From Streptomyces cellostaticus (GTDB lineage: Bacteria > Actinomycetota > Actinomycetes > Streptomycetales > Streptomycetaceae), in assembly GCF_001513965.1 (NCBI RefSeq), contig NZ_KQ948021.1, positions 202,562 through 266,561 of the forward strand: a DNA stretch of 64,000 nt, given 5' to 3'. Made by a program: the position numbers and the translations under genes. Shown here in pieces: positions 1-8,020 of this stretch. Every line of letters begins with the position of its first letter. Positions within the stretch are counted from its first letter, which is position 1. The notes beneath the pieces are model-generated. The model ran no database searches. It was not told the origin of the DNA and saw only the letters and a program-made list of their open reading frames with translations.

Positions 1-159
1 GTGTTCCTGGCCTCGGACCCGGCGAGCAACGACCACGGGGCGGCACTGTCCGTGGACAACGGCCGGGCCGCCGTCCGAGACCATGCCTCCCGCATCCCAT
101 GCGGGCCCGCACCACCGGGTCCGTGGGCGCAGCGGTCCCAGGTCTCATTCGGGCCGTAG
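1..159 (+). CDS. C-terminal end of a short-chain dehydrogenase/reductase (partial at window edge)
   Basis: The frame is open from base 1 to a TAG at 157-159. The first residues, VFLASDPASNDHGAALSVDNG, have the form of the last helix and strand of classical SDR oxidoreductases (FLASD-x-AS-x-x-x-G-A-x-L-x-VD-G-G), which close the NAD(P)-binding Rossmann fold. The rest of the gene lies outside the window. About 30 residues follow the SDR core and run into the 3' end of the chitosanase on the other strand, overlapping it by 15 bases. The substrate cannot be guessed from this fragment. The tail is longer and less conserved than usual, so a decayed gene is possible. Confidence 0.55.
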   Translation: MFLASDPASNDHGAALSVDNGRAAVRDHASRIPCGPAPPGPWAQRSQVSFGP

Positions 160-867
160 GAACAGCCGGGCCAGCCGTTCCCCCTCGGCCACCGCCGCCT
201 GGCGGTCCTCGATGGGCGTGATCCGCGAGTCCTTGAAGACGATGTAGGTGACACCGGAGGCCACTCCGCCGAGGCGCGGGTCGGGGTGGATGCCGAGGCC
301 CTCGGCGGTGGCGTAGGAGGCCTCGCCGATGAGTTCGCGGGGGCCGGTGTCGCCGACGACCGCGTACTGCACCCGGCCCTGGTAGATCACGGCCGCCACG
401 GAGCCGCCCTCGATGCCGTACGCCCGGTGGTCCCAGATGTCGCTCGACGCCGGGATCACGATGTAGGGCAGGGACTCGGCCTTCAGGCGGTGGTCGTCGG
501 ACTGCTGGTAGGCGGTGGCGGCCGTGAAGAACGGGTCGGTGCGGCGGTTGCAGCGGGCGGTGGGCTGTCCGTCGCAGTCGACGTCCAGGTCGGCCTTCCA
601 GAACACCGCCCCGGGGGTGCCGCAGACGGGGATGTCCGCGGGAGCGCCGTCGTCGGCGCGGTACCGGCCCCGGGAGACCTGGGTGCACGTGCGCACCCGG
701 TCCAGCAGGTCGGCGGCGGTCACGGTGTCGTCGCTGTGGGCGACGTGCCCCTTCCGGGGCAGCTCTGTGGCGGCAGAAAGCGTCGTCGGGGCGAGCAGGG
801 CGGCACTGGCCGCGACCAGCGTCAGCGACTGGACACGCACTCTGGGGGACCCTCTCCTTGGGGACAT
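145..867 (-). CDS. Secreted GH75 family chitosanase
   Basis: The 240-residue protein begins with a Sec-type signal peptide (MSPRRGSPRVRVQSLTLVAA, then an Ala-rich stretch to about residue 34). The mature part matches the GH75 chitosanases, endo-enzymes that cut beta-1,4-glucosamine polymers outside the cell. The visible catalytic pair is the Asp of VVGDTGP and the Glu nine residues later in LIGEAS, the same spacing as Asp160/Glu169 of the Aspergillus fumigatus enzyme. Four cysteines (TCTQ, VCGT, DCDG, RCNR) could form disulphides. I chose the ATG at 867 because it sits directly before the basic n-region; an upstream in-frame ATG at 936 would add a poor leader. The gene is divergent from the FN3 lipoprotein. 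Confidence 0.85.
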   Translation of the reverse strand: MSPRRGSPRVRVQSLTLVAASAALLAPTTLSAATELPRKGHVAHSDDTVTAADLLDRVRTCTQVSRGRYRADDGAPADIPVCGTPGAVFWKADLDVDCDGQPTARCNRRTDPFFTAATAYQQSDDHRLKAESLPYIVIPASSDIWDHRAYGIEGGSVAAVIYQGRVQYAVVGDTGPRELIGEASYATAEGLGIHPDPRLGGVASGVTYIVFKDSRITPIEDRQAAVAEGERLARLFLRPE

Positions 868-1216
868 TCCGGACACGATGCCCAATGTGGTGCGGGCCTG
901 CGTGTAGGGCCACCCCGATGGGGCCGGATGGAGCATCGTCCTGACGCCCTGTGAGAAGGCAACAGGGGCCGGGGGCCTGAGCCTGCGTCGGCCCAGGCGC
1001 CCCGGCCGCCCGCGTCGGCGCGGGTCCGGCGACGACAGCTTTTCCGCGCCTCGGGCATGAACTCCCTTGCCTTCCCGGGGAGTTCAGCCGCAGGGAGACC
1101 TCAGCATACGCAACTCTCCCCCGCGGTCACCCATACGACCCCCTTGCTACGGCCGTACCGGCCGGGCATATTGGTCCGGACCTTTGCCGTGGTGCCGTCC
1201 CCCGGGAGGCAGAACC
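868..1216. other. Divergent intergenic region between chitosanase and FN3 lipoprotein
   Basis: No gene is supported in these 349 bases. An inverted repeat GAACTCCC (1059-1066) / GGGAGTTC (1078-1085), with an 11-base loop, could be a hairpin in the leader of the right-hand gene. A palindrome GGTCCGGACC at 1173-1182 resembles the DasR-type chitin operator (separate entry). No clear -35/-10 pair stands out for the chitosanase. Confidence 0.5.
1172..1183. promoter_or_regulatory. dre-like palindrome TGGTCCGGACCT
   Basis: The 12 bases differ at one position from the TGGTCCAGACCT element of Streptomyces chitinase promoters and resemble the DasR consensus TGGTCTAGACCA. The centre GGTCCGGACC is a perfect palindrome. 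It lies 33 bases before the FN3 lipoprotein start and about 300 bases from the divergent chitosanase, so control by aminosugar-responsive DasR is an attractive inference but is not shown. Confidence 0.45.
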
Positions 1217-2197
1217 GTGCGACGCGTTCCCCTGCTGCCCGTGCTGATCTGCGCAGCCCTGATGCTGGTCGTGTCCTGCGGCCGGAGCGGTGCGGCCGAC
1301 GGCGACGGCGGCCGGGCACCCGGAGCCCCGACGGGCGTCACCGCGGCGGCCGGGAGCGCCACCACCGTGCACGTGATGTGGAACGCGGTGCCGGACGTAC
1401 CCGGGGTCCGCACGTACGAGGTGTATCGCGGCTCCACGAAGGTCACGGAAGTACCGGGCTCGCAACACATGGTGGACGTCACCAGGCTCAGGCCGTCGAC
1501 CATGTATGCCTTCTCCGTGCGGGCCCGGGACTCGGACGGCCGCCTCGGGCCGCCGAGCCGCGAGGTGCAGGCGCGGACGCCCGCCGAGACGGCGGCGGAC
1601 CGCTCGGCCCCGACCCGCCCGCTGAGGCCGGCCGGGCGGGCGGTCGGCAGCCGGGCGGTCCAGCTGTCCTGGGCCGCCTCCCGGGACGACCGGGGCGTGG
1701 TGTCGTACGACGTCTGCCAGGGCGGTGCGAAGATTCACAGCGTCGGCGGGAACCAGACCGCGACCGTGGTCACCGGGTTGCGGCCCGGCACCCGGTACGT
1801 CTTCACGGTGCGGGCCCGGGATGCGGCCGACAACCTCTCGCCCGCGAGCGCGCCCGTCCGTCTCACCACGCCGGGCTCCGACGACGGCCGGGACACCGCG
1901 CCGACCGGGTTCACGGCGACGACCCACCGGTCGGCCGGGGCCTACTACCTCGATCTGTCCTGGGATCCGCCGCGCGTGGACGGGGTGATCACGGAGTACC
2001 AGATCCAGCTCGACGGCGCCGCGGCCACGTCCCTGGTGTGGGGCGGCGACCCGCCGCGCGGGTGGGCCCGCTACAGCTTCTACGTCGGGCAGGACGCGGG
2101 GGCCGCACACCGGGTGCGGCTGCGGGCGCGGCTGCCGGACGGCACCTGGGGTGGGTTCTCGGCGGAGCGGACGGTGACCACGGGCGCGGACGGCTGA
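1217..2197 (+). CDS. Lipoprotein with three fibronectin type III domains
   Basis: The 326-residue protein starts at GTG with an AGGGAGGT-like site (GGGAGG at 1204-1209) seven bases upstream. A lipoprotein signal peptide (VRRVPLLPVLICAALMLVVS-C) ends in the lipobox VVSC, so the mature protein should be lipid-anchored on the outer face of the membrane. Three FN3 repeats follow, each with the pattern P-x-G-x-x-A-x-x-x-S-x-x-x-V-x-(V/L)-x-W at its start and a Y-x-F-x-V-x-A-x-D motif at its end (roughly residues 34-130, 135-225, 230-326). FN3 modules in actinomycetes usually link or display carbohydrate-active enzymes, but no catalytic domain is attached here. Position opposite the chitosanase suggests a role in polysaccharide handling, which is inference. 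Confidence 0.8.
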   Translation: MRRVPLLPVLICAALMLVVSCGRSGAADGDGGRAPGAPTGVTAAAGSATTVHVMWNAVPDVPGVRTYEVYRGSTKVTEVPGSQHMVDVTRLRPSTMYAFSVRARDSDGRLGPPSREVQARTPAETAADRSAPTRPLRPAGRAVGSRAVQLSWAASRDDRGVVSYDVCQGGAKIHSVGGNQTATVVTGLRPGTRYVFTVRARDAADNLSPASAPVRLTTPGSDDGRDTAPTGFTATTHRSAGAYYLDLSWDPPRVDGVITEYQIQLDGAAATSLVWGGDPPRGWARYSFYVGQDAGAAHRVRLRARLPDGTWGGFSAERTVTTGADG

Positions 2198-2391
2198 CGG
2201 CCGGCAGCCGGGTACGGGCCCGTCCGGCGGGCCGGCCTGCACCGGACGGAGCAATCCGTCACCTGGCCGGGTGCGTCCCGCGTGCGGCCGGGACCGGGGA
2301 CGCTTTTGCTGCCCTTGAGGCAGCACGGACGTTTCCCGACCCTCGGCGGCGCATGGGACGTACCGCCAACCGTGCCGCCGGAGGCCAGCCA

Positions 2392-2940
2392 ATGCGAAAC
2401 TCCCGACTCCTCCTCCGCTCCGGCCTGACCCTGGCGGCCGCCGCCGCGCTCCCGGCCTCACTGGCCGGGCCGTCCGCCGCGGCCTCGGGAATCTCCGTGA
2501 GCACCACCGGGTCCACGGTCTCGGTCGTCACCAGCTCATGCACGCTGAACAACGGCAGCTGGGGCAATGCCTCGCTGCTCAGCAGCCGCCAGGCGAACTT
2601 CGCCCAGGGCCGGCAGGCGGCCCTGTCGGGTACGACCATCAGCCAGTCCGCGGCCTGGTCGGGAGTGAGCCCGGGGACGTACACGGTCGTCGTGGTCTGC
2701 TCCAACGGCTCCACCGCCGGCTCCCAGTCCGTCATCGTCTCCGCGCCGGCCGCCCCCGCGGTCCCCACGACCTCCTCGACGTCCAGATCCGCGCCCTCGC
2801 GGGGCGTGATGGGCGGCCTCGGCGGCGCGGCCCGGGACTACGGCCCGCTCACCCTGGGCATCGGCGCGGCCCTGGTGGGCTCCGGCGTCATCGCCACGGC
2901 CTGGTTCCTGCGCCGCCGCTCAAAGCCGTACCGCCTCTGA
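2392..2940 (+). CDS. Small secreted protein with C-terminal membrane anchor
   Basis: The 182-residue product is preceded by GGAGG (2380-2384). It has an N-terminal signal peptide (MRNSRLLLRSGLTLAAAAAL, then PASLAGPSAAA), a Ser/Thr/Gly/Val-rich extracellular part of about 110 residues with two cysteines (SSCTLN and VVCSNG), a Ser/Thr/Pro linker, and a C-terminal transmembrane segment (GIGAALVGSGVIATAWF) followed by RRRSKPYRL. The topology is a surface protein held by one C-terminal helix; there is no LPxTG or LAxTG sortase motif. I recognise no enzymatic family. Related short secreted proteins are common in streptomycetes. Confidence 0.7.
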   Translation: MRNSRLLLRSGLTLAAAAALPASLAGPSAAASGISVSTTGSTVSVVTSSCTLNNGSWGNASLLSSRQANFAQGRQAALSGTTISQSAAWSGVSPGTYTVVVVCSNGSTAGSQSVIVSAPAAPAVPTTSSTSRSAPSRGVMGGLGGAARDYGPLTLGIGAALVGSGVIATAWFLRRRSKPYRL

Positions 2941-3016
2941 GCCGACGGCAGCCGCCGACCGGACCCACCACCCCCAACACCCCACCAGGCCGGAGCACAG
3001 GGCGACCGGCAGCCGA

Positions 3017-3080
3017 GCGCAGCAACCCGCCGCAGACGAGCGCAAGGCAGGCGAGAGCCGGGCGCGGCAACCCACCGCAG
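3017..3080 (+). repeat. Imperfect 19-base direct repeat, period 45
   Basis: GCGCAGCAACCCGCCGCAG at 3017-3035 and GCGCGGCAACCCACCGCAG at 3062-3080 agree at 17 of 19 positions. They lie in the non-coding gap between two convergent genes. The second copy runs into the terminator-like hairpin. Confidence 0.5.
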
Positions 3081-3097
3081 GTGGGTGGGGGCCGCGC
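3062..3097. terminator. Hairpin between convergent genes
   Basis: CCCACC (3071-3076) and GGTGGG (3080-3085) form a three-base-loop hairpin inside an outer GCGCGGC...GCCGCGC pairing. It lies 28 bases before the padR stop and after the surface-protein gene, so it could end transcription from both sides. There is no U-tract, which is normal for Streptomyces terminators. Confidence 0.45.
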
Positions 3098-3125
3098 GGT
3101 TGCAGGGCTGGGCGGGCCGCGGTTC

Positions 3126-3710
3126 TCAGGCGGATGTGCCGTTTGCCGGATCCGGAACCGGTTTCCGTGCTTCGTCGGGCAGTTCGGCGAACTCCTTCAG
3201 GGCGTGGGTGAGCCACTGGGTCCAGAAGGTCTCCAGGTCGATGCCCGCCCGCAGGACCAGGTGGCGCAGTCGGTCCTGCGGGGCGTCCCGGTCCGGCGGG
3301 AAGTCGCGCTGCTCGATCTCCTCGTACTCGGCCAACTGCCGCTGGTGCAGCTCCAGATGGCGGCGCAGGTCGGCCTCCAGGCCCGCCGTGCCGACGACCG
3401 CCGCGGCGCGCAGCCGCAGCAGCAGGATGTCGCGTTGCGGCTTGGGGTCCTGGGAGGCGGCGGTCCAGCGGGCCAGTTCGGCGCGGCCCGCGGGCAGGAC
3501 CTCGTAACTCTTCTTCTGCCCGCGGGCCGGCTGCTCGGCCGGCAGGGTGCGGATGGAGCCCTCGGCCTCCAGTTTCGCCAGCTCGCGGTAGATCTGCTGG
3601 TGCGTCGCGGACCAGAAGTAGCCGATCGACTTGTCGAACCGGCGGGTCAGCTCCAGACCCGACGACGGCTTCTCCAGCAGGGCGGTGAGGATGGCGTGCG
3701 GGAGGGACAT
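3126..3710 (-). CDS. PadR family transcriptional regulator
   Basis: The 194-residue protein opens with the PadR winged helix (MSLPHAILTALLEKPSSGLE, then LTRRFDKSIGYFWSATHQQIYRELAKLEAEG), followed by the beta wing and a C-terminal dimerisation part rich in charged helices (Vir_C type, about residues 90-180). An AGGA site lies nine bases before the ATG. The gene is 31 bases downstream of fadH on the same strand, so the two probably share a transcript. PadR proteins normally repress a neighbouring operon until a small aromatic or lipophilic ligand binds. The palindromes in the fadH/tautomerase gap are the obvious operator candidates. The ligand is unknown. Confidence 0.85.
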   Translation of the reverse strand: MSLPHAILTALLEKPSSGLELTRRFDKSIGYFWSATHQQIYRELAKLEAEGSIRTLPAEQPARGQKKSYEVLPAGRAELARWTAASQDPKPQRDILLLRLRAAAVVGTAGLEADLRRHLELHQRQLAEYEEIEQRDFPPDRDAPQDRLRHLVLRAGIDLETFWTQWLTHALKEFAELPDEARKPVPDPANGTSA

Positions 3711-3741
3711 GGGCTCATCCTAAGGACCCGGCGTACGGCCC

Positions 3742-5757
3742 CTACAGGGCTGCGGCCAGTTCCGTGCCCTGCTTGATGGCCCGCTTGGCGTCCAGCTCGG
3801 CCGCGACATCGGCGCCGCCGATCAGGTGCACGCTGCGCCCGGCGGCGACCAGTTCCTCGTACAGGTCGCGGCGCGGCTCCTGGCCGGTGCAGAGCACCAC
3901 GGTGTCGACCTCGAGGACCGTGCTCTCCTCGCCGACGGTGATGTGCAGCCCCGCGTCGTCGATGCGGTCGTAGCGCACGCCGGGGACCATGGTCACGCCA
4001 CGGTGCTTCAGCTCGGTGCGGTGGATCCAGCCGGTGGTCTTGCCGAGTCCGGCGCCGACCTTGGTGGTCTTGCGCTGGAGCAGGTGGACCGTGCGCGGCG
4101 GGGCCGGCCGCTGCGGGGCCGCGAGGCCGCCCGGTGCCGTGTAGTCCATGTCGACGCCCCAGTTGCGGAAGTACGTCTCGGGGTCCTCGCTCGCCTTGTC
4201 GGCGCCGTCGGTGAGGTACTCGGCGACGTCGAAGCCGATGCCGCCGGCGCCGAGGACGGCCACGCGGTCGCCGACGGGGGCGCCGTCGCGCAGGACGTCG
4301 AGGTAGCCGAGGACGCGGGGGTGGTCGACGCCGGGGATGTCGGGGGTGCGCGGGGTGACGCCGGTGGCGACGACGACCTCGTCGTAGTCGGTGAGGTCCG
4401 CGGAGGTGATCCAGGTGTCGAGGCGTACGTCCACGCCGTGCGCGTCGAGCTGGTGGCGGAAGTAGCGCAGCGTCTCGTCGAACTCCTGCTTGCCGGGGAC
4501 CTTGCGGGCCACGTTCAGCTGGCCGCCGATCTCGCTCGCGGCGTCGAACAGGGTGACCTCGTGGCCGCGTTCGGCCGCGCTGACGGCGCAGGCGAGTCCG
4601 GCCGGGCCGGCGCCCACGACGGCGACGCGCTTGCGCCGCCGGGTCGCGGAGAGCACCAGCTCCGTCTCGTGACAGGCGCGCGGGTTGACCAGGCAGGAGG
4701 TGATCTGCCCGCTGAAGGTGTGGTCGAGGCAGGCCTGGTTGCAGCCGATGCAGGTGTTGATCGCCTCGGGCGTGCCGGCCGCGGCCTTGTTGACGAAGTC
4801 GGGGTCGGCGAGCATCGGGCGGGCCATGGACACCATGTCCGCGTGGCCGTCGGCGAGCAGTTCCTCGGCCAGTTCGGGGGTGTTGATGCGGTTGGTGGTC
4901 ACCAGCGGCACGGACACCTCGCCCATGAGCTTCTTGGTGACCCAGGTGTACGCGCCGCGCGGCACCGAGGTGGCGATGGTCGGGATACGGGCCTCGTGCC
5001 AGCCGATGCCGGTGTTGATGATCGTCGCTCCGGCGGCCTCGACGGCCTTGGCGAGGGTGACGACCTCCGCCAGGGAGGAGCCGCCCGGGACCAGGTCCAG
5101 CATGGAGAGCCGGTAGATGATGATGAAGTCCTCGCCGACGGCCTCGCGCACCCGCCGGACGATCTCCACCGGGAAGCGCATCCGGTTCTCGTACGAGCCG
5201 CCCCAGCGGTCCTCGCGGTGGTTGGTCTGCGCGGCGATGAACTCGTTGATGAGGTAGCCCTCGGAGCCCATGATCTCGACGCCGTCGTAGCCGGCCTGCC
5301 GGGCGAGGCGGGCGGCGCGGGCGTAGTCGTCGATGGTCCGCTCGATGTCGGCGTCACCGAGTTCGCGGGGCACGAAGGGGCTGATCGGGGCCTGCAGGGC
5401 GCTCGGGGCGACCAGGTCCCGGTGGTAGGCGTACCGGCCGAAGTGCAGGATCTGCATCGCGATCCGGCCGCCCTCGCGGTGCACGGCCTCGGTGACGGCC
5501 TTGTGCTGCTCGGCCTCCGCCTCGGTGGTGAGCTTGGCGCCGCCCTCGTACGGCCGGCCCTCGTCATTGGGCGCGATACCGCCGGTGACGATGAGCCCCA
5601 CTCCCCCGCGGGCCCGGGCCGCGTAGAACGCCGCCATGCGCTCGAACCCGCGCTCGGCCTCCTCCAGACCGACGTGCATGGAGCCCATGAGCACGCGGTT
5701 GGGCAGCGTGGTGAAGCCCAGGTCGAGCGGGGACATCAGGTGCGGGTATCGGCTCAT
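3742..5757 (-). CDS. fadH: NADPH-dependent 2,4-dienoyl-CoA reductase
   Basis: The 671-residue protein has the three-domain architecture of FadH: an Old Yellow Enzyme-type FMN barrel (about 1-330), a 4Fe-4S site and a C-terminal FAD/NADP-binding region (VAVVGAGPAGLACA at about 378-391). The cluster cysteines C336, C339, C343 and C355 have the same spacing as in E. coli FadH (C-x2-C-x3-C-x11-C), and the catalytic Tyr (GYLIN, Y168) and His (WHEAR, H254) are present. The enzyme reduces 2,4-dienoyl-CoA made during beta-oxidation of unsaturated fatty acids. The start is the ATG followed by SRYPHL, with GGAGG at 5762-5766; an upstream ATG at 5811 has no such site. Cotranscription with padR is likely. 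Confidence 0.92.
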   Translation of the reverse strand: MSRYPHLMSPLDLGFTTLPNRVLMGSMHVGLEEAERGFERMAAFYAARARGGVGLIVTGGIAPNDEGRPYEGGAKLTTEAEAEQHKAVTEAVHREGGRIAMQILHFGRYAYHRDLVAPSALQAPISPFVPRELGDADIERTIDDYARAARLARQAGYDGVEIMGSEGYLINEFIAAQTNHREDRWGGSYENRMRFPVEIVRRVREAVGEDFIIIYRLSMLDLVPGGSSLAEVVTLAKAVEAAGATIINTGIGWHEARIPTIATSVPRGAYTWVTKKLMGEVSVPLVTTNRINTPELAEELLADGHADMVSMARPMLADPDFVNKAAAGTPEAINTCIGCNQACLDHTFSGQITSCLVNPRACHETELVLSATRRRKRVAVVGAGPAGLACAVSAAERGHEVTLFDAASEIGGQLNVARKVPGKQEFDETLRYFRHQLDAHGVDVRLDTWITSADLTDYDEVVVATGVTPRTPDIPGVDHPRVLGYLDVLRDGAPVGDRVAVLGAGGIGFDVAEYLTDGADKASEDPETYFRNWGVDMDYTAPGGLAAPQRPAPPRTVHLLQRKTTKVGAGLGKTTGWIHRTELKHRGVTMVPGVRYDRIDDAGLHITVGEESTVLEVDTVVLCTGQEPRRDLYEELVAAGRSVHLIGGADVAAELDAKRAIKQGTELAAAL

Positions 5758-5813
5758 CGGGCCCTCCGTGCGCGGTGTCGTCGTCTCTGTTGTAGAGGAC
5801 CCCGAGCCCATTG

Positions 5814-5827
5814 TGCAACTAGTTGCA
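5814..5827. promoter_or_regulatory. Perfect palindrome TGCAACTAGTTGCA upstream of fadH
   Basis: This 14-base perfect palindrome lies 57 bases upstream of the fadH start in the gap shared with the divergent tautomerase gene. Its half-site TGCAACT recurs in the MarR intergenic region (12711-12717). It is a strong operator candidate for the PadR protein encoded after fadH or for a MarR-type protein. Confidence 0.7.
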
Positions 5828-5856
5828 TAACCGCGCCGAGGTGAACCCGATCACCT

Positions 5857-5876
5857 TGTAACTACTAGTATGTACA
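5857..5876. promoter_or_regulatory. Second palindrome TGTA-N12-TACA upstream of tautomerase
   Basis: TGTAACTACTAGTATGTACA is symmetric about ACTAGT except at two base pairs. It begins 30 bases after the first palindrome and ends 42 bases before the tautomerase start. PadR operators often take the form ATGT-N8-ACAT, so the TGTA/TACA ends fit loosely. The two sites together probably control both divergent genes. Confidence 0.6.
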
Positions 5877-5918
5877 CTAACGGACGATCGCAGGACCGCT
5901 CCGGAGGGGAACACCGCC

Positions 5919-6338
5919 ATGCCTTTCGTCCGCATCGACGCGCTGGGCGCCGACAGCGACCGCCTCGACGCTCTCGGCCGCGCCGTACAGGACGCCCTGG
6001 TGGAAACGATCGGCGTCCCGCCCGACGACCGCTTCCAGGTCCTGGTGGGGCACGACGGCGTCGGCAGCACCCTGCGCCACGGCGGCTACCTGGGCGTGCG
6101 CCGGGACGACGGGATCGTCTTCGTGGCGATCACGATGCGCTCAGGGCGCACGCCCGGCCAGAAGCGGGCGCTGTACCGGCGGATCGCCGAGCTCGCGCAC
6201 GCGTACGCGGGCACCGAGCCGCGCAATGTGTTCGTCACCGTCACCGAGAACGAGTCGGTGGACTGGTCGCTCGGCAACGGCGAAGCGCAGTACGCCCCGG
6301 CCGACGGCGGCGATGCGCAGGCGGCCGGGGCGGTGTAG
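5919..6338 (+). CDS. Tautomerase superfamily protein
   Basis: The 139-residue protein starts MPFVRID; after removal of Met the N-terminal Pro is the general base of tautomerases (4-oxalocrotonate tautomerase/MIF fold, Tautomerase_2 type). The length fits a fused two-unit monomer, about twice the 60-residue 4-OT. The core ends at about residue 125 (VTENESVDWSLGNGE) and the last 14 residues are a disordered Ala/Gly tail. GGAGGGG lies 11 bases upstream. Such enzymes isomerise enol/keto intermediates in aromatic or unsaturated acid breakdown. The operator region shared with fadH suggests a joint role in handling unsaturated carbonyl compounds; this is inference. Confidence 0.8.
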   Translation: MPFVRIDALGADSDRLDALGRAVQDALVETIGVPPDDRFQVLVGHDGVGSTLRHGGYLGVRRDDGIVFVAITMRSGRTPGQKRALYRRIAELAHAYAGTEPRNVFVTVTENESVDWSLGNGEAQYAPADGGDAQAAGAV

Positions 6339-6342
6339 CCGG

Positions 6343-6360
6343 GCCGGTGTTACCGGCTTT
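6343..6360. terminator. Bidirectional terminator hairpin
   Basis: GCCGGT-GTT-ACCGGC followed by TTT on the plus strand sits between the convergent tautomerase gene and the small gene that ends at 6350, whose stop codon is in the loop. The T-run favours termination of the tautomerase transcript. Confidence 0.5.
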
Positions 6361-6718
6361 CGAGCAGGACGTGCAGTTCCCTCTCCTGGTCCCCAGAGGC
6401 CGAGGAAAGGTTGCGCACCGCGAAGAGGGAGGCCAGCGTCATGTGGAGCCGGTTGATCGCCCAGTAGCCGCCCTGCGCGTCGGCCTCGACGGTGGACGAG
6501 AGCCGGGCGGGCGGCTTGCAGGTGTGGGCGTCGGTGACTTCGAACGTGCCGAGCCACACCATGGGACGTGTCTCGTGGAGCTGCTGCGGCACGTCGTCGG
6601 CGGACCGGTCGGACTCGAAGCACTCGCACAGCGCGTCGAACACGATCCGGGCGTCTTCCTTGCTGCATCCGCTGATCTCGAGGGAGACGGACTCCTCGTG
6701 CGATCGCTCACGGGCCAT
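6350..6718 (-). CDS. Conserved small protein of unknown function
   Basis: The 122-residue soluble protein starts MARERSHEESVSLEISGCSK, with GAGGAG nine bases upstream (6726-6731). It has no signal peptide or transmembrane segment. The sequence alternates beta-like (SLEISG, PMVWLGTFEVTD, ARLSSTVEA) and helical stretches (KEDARIVFDALCECFES, YWAINRLHMTLASLFAVRN). I do not recognise a family. An in-frame upstream ATG at 6778 lacks a ribosome site. The gene is monocistronic, convergent with the tautomerase gene and divergent from nothing obvious. Confidence 0.6.
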   Translation of the reverse strand: MARERSHEESVSLEISGCSKEDARIVFDALCECFESDRSADDVPQQLHETRPMVWLGTFEVTDAHTCKPPARLSSTVEADAQGGYWAINRLHMTLASLFAVRNLSSASGDQERELHVLLESR

Positions 6719-6856
6719 CGTGATCGCTCCTCTCATGGCGGTGGCGCGACAGCGCGGGTTCCCCGCACACCGCGCCACCTCCCAAGAAAACCACCACTTT
6801 CCGGAAATGCACCACCTGTCGCAGATCCGGAGGCGGGAGGCGGAGGCGGCCGGGGC

Positions 6857-7735
6857 TCAGCCGCGCGAGAATTTGTACGTCTTGCTGTCCGTGAGCACGC
6901 AGAACCCCGGCGATATGACGATCACGCGCAGAATGCCGGTCCGGCGGTCGTAGTCGATGCCCTCCGTCTCGAAGGTGCCCGAGCACGAGCTGCGCAGCGG
7001 GAGCTGGCGCAGGGCCGTGACGTGCCCGGAGACGTCCGCCGAGCCCGGGGCCGCGGACAGATCGATCCGGAGCAGCGGCTTGGTCATGCCGAACAGGGAG
7101 CCGTCCGGGTCGTCGGAGGAGCACAGCAGGGTCGTCGGGCCGGAGAAGTCGCAGCCCTGGACGTCGCGCACGGCATGGTCGAGGTTGACCTGGGAGGCCT
7201 GCGGGAGGTTCGCCGAGGGCGAGGTGCCCGGGTTGACGCCCGGGGTGGGGAAGACGAGCAGGCGGTTCATGGTGCCCCACTCGCCCGACAGCATCCACTG
7301 GCCGTCCGGCGAGATCGCGTCCCAGGAGTTGTTCAGGGCCTCGCCGGGACTCAGCGTGTGGACGTACTCCGACCAGGCGCCGCCCGGCGCCTGCACGCGG
7401 AACATCTTCGAGTTGCCGGAGTCCTGCTGGTAGGGCTCGATGTAGTAGCCGTTGTACGAGGCGTCGGGGTCGCCGACGTGGCTCCAGCCGCGGCTGGAGA
7501 CGCCGAGCGGGATGGTGCCGATGCCGGTGTACCGGTTGGGGCTGTTCGCCGGGACCTCCACCGAGGTCAGACCCTGGCTCTCGGTCAGCGGGTCGGCACG
7601 GTCGGAGCCGGCCTCGATCCAGGTGTCGGCGGCAAAGGCCGGGGCGGGTGCGGCGAGGGACACGACGGCGGCGGTGGCCAGGGTGACGAGTCCGGTGAGG
7701 ACTGCGTGACAACGCTGCCGGGCGGGCGCGGGCAT
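6857..7735 (-). CDS. Secreted protein of unknown function
   Basis: The 292-residue protein has a classic Sec signal peptide (MPAPARQRCHAVLTGLVTLA, ending at about PAFA-ADT) and GAGGAG five bases before the ATG. The mature part contains repeated W/Y-rich strand motifs such as SPDGQWMLSGEWG and four or more cysteines (GCDFSG, LLCSSD, SSCSG, GFCVL), which suggest a disulphide-stabilised beta-propeller-like fold. No catalytic signature is clear. It is not linked to its neighbours by spacing. A weak TGGTC-N7-GACCA repeat lies 63 bases upstream. Confidence 0.65.
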   Translation of the reverse strand: MPAPARQRCHAVLTGLVTLATAAVVSLAAPAPAFAADTWIEAGSDRADPLTESQGLTSVEVPANSPNRYTGIGTIPLGVSSRGWSHVGDPDASYNGYYIEPYQQDSGNSKMFRVQAPGGAWSEYVHTLSPGEALNNSWDAISPDGQWMLSGEWGTMNRLLVFPTPGVNPGTSPSANLPQASQVNLDHAVRDVQGCDFSGPTTLLCSSDDPDGSLFGMTKPLLRIDLSAAPGSADVSGHVTALRQLPLRSSCSGTFETEGIDYDRRTGILRVIVISPGFCVLTDSKTYKFSRG

Positions 7736-7797
7736 GGCCGACTCCTCGGAACGGGCGGTGGGGGCACTCGGTCGGCGGACAGTCTGGCCCGACTGCG

Positions 7798-7814
7798 TGG
7801 TCATGTACAGACCA
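7798..7814. promoter_or_regulatory. TGGTC-N7-GACCA inverted repeat
   Basis: The five-base arms are perfect and enclose ATGTACA. The site lies between the secreted protein gene (start 7735) and the phosphatase gene (start 8021). The arms match GntR/HutC half-sites but the spacing is wider than the usual dre element, so the assignment is weak. Confidence 0.3.
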
Positions 7815-8020
7815 ATGGAGCAACATGTGAACTCTCCTGCCCCCGGAGATACGGGTCCTGCGCGGTCACCCGATTCGGCGGCCGGACCGCGCGCGCCGCG
7901 CCGTGGTGACTTCGGCGGACGTCTGCCGCCGTGTTGAGAGATGGTGGAGGTTGACGGCGACGGCGTCGGAGAGTCGAGTGTGAGCGCGGTAGAACAAGGG
8001 GAGTCGGCACGGGGGACGAC

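Noticed and set aside
3826..5844. A 672-codon open frame antisense to fadH
   Set aside because: It is a composition artefact: low-complexity Val/Gly/Ala/Asp sequence, no ribosome site, and it fully overlaps a complete enzyme gene.
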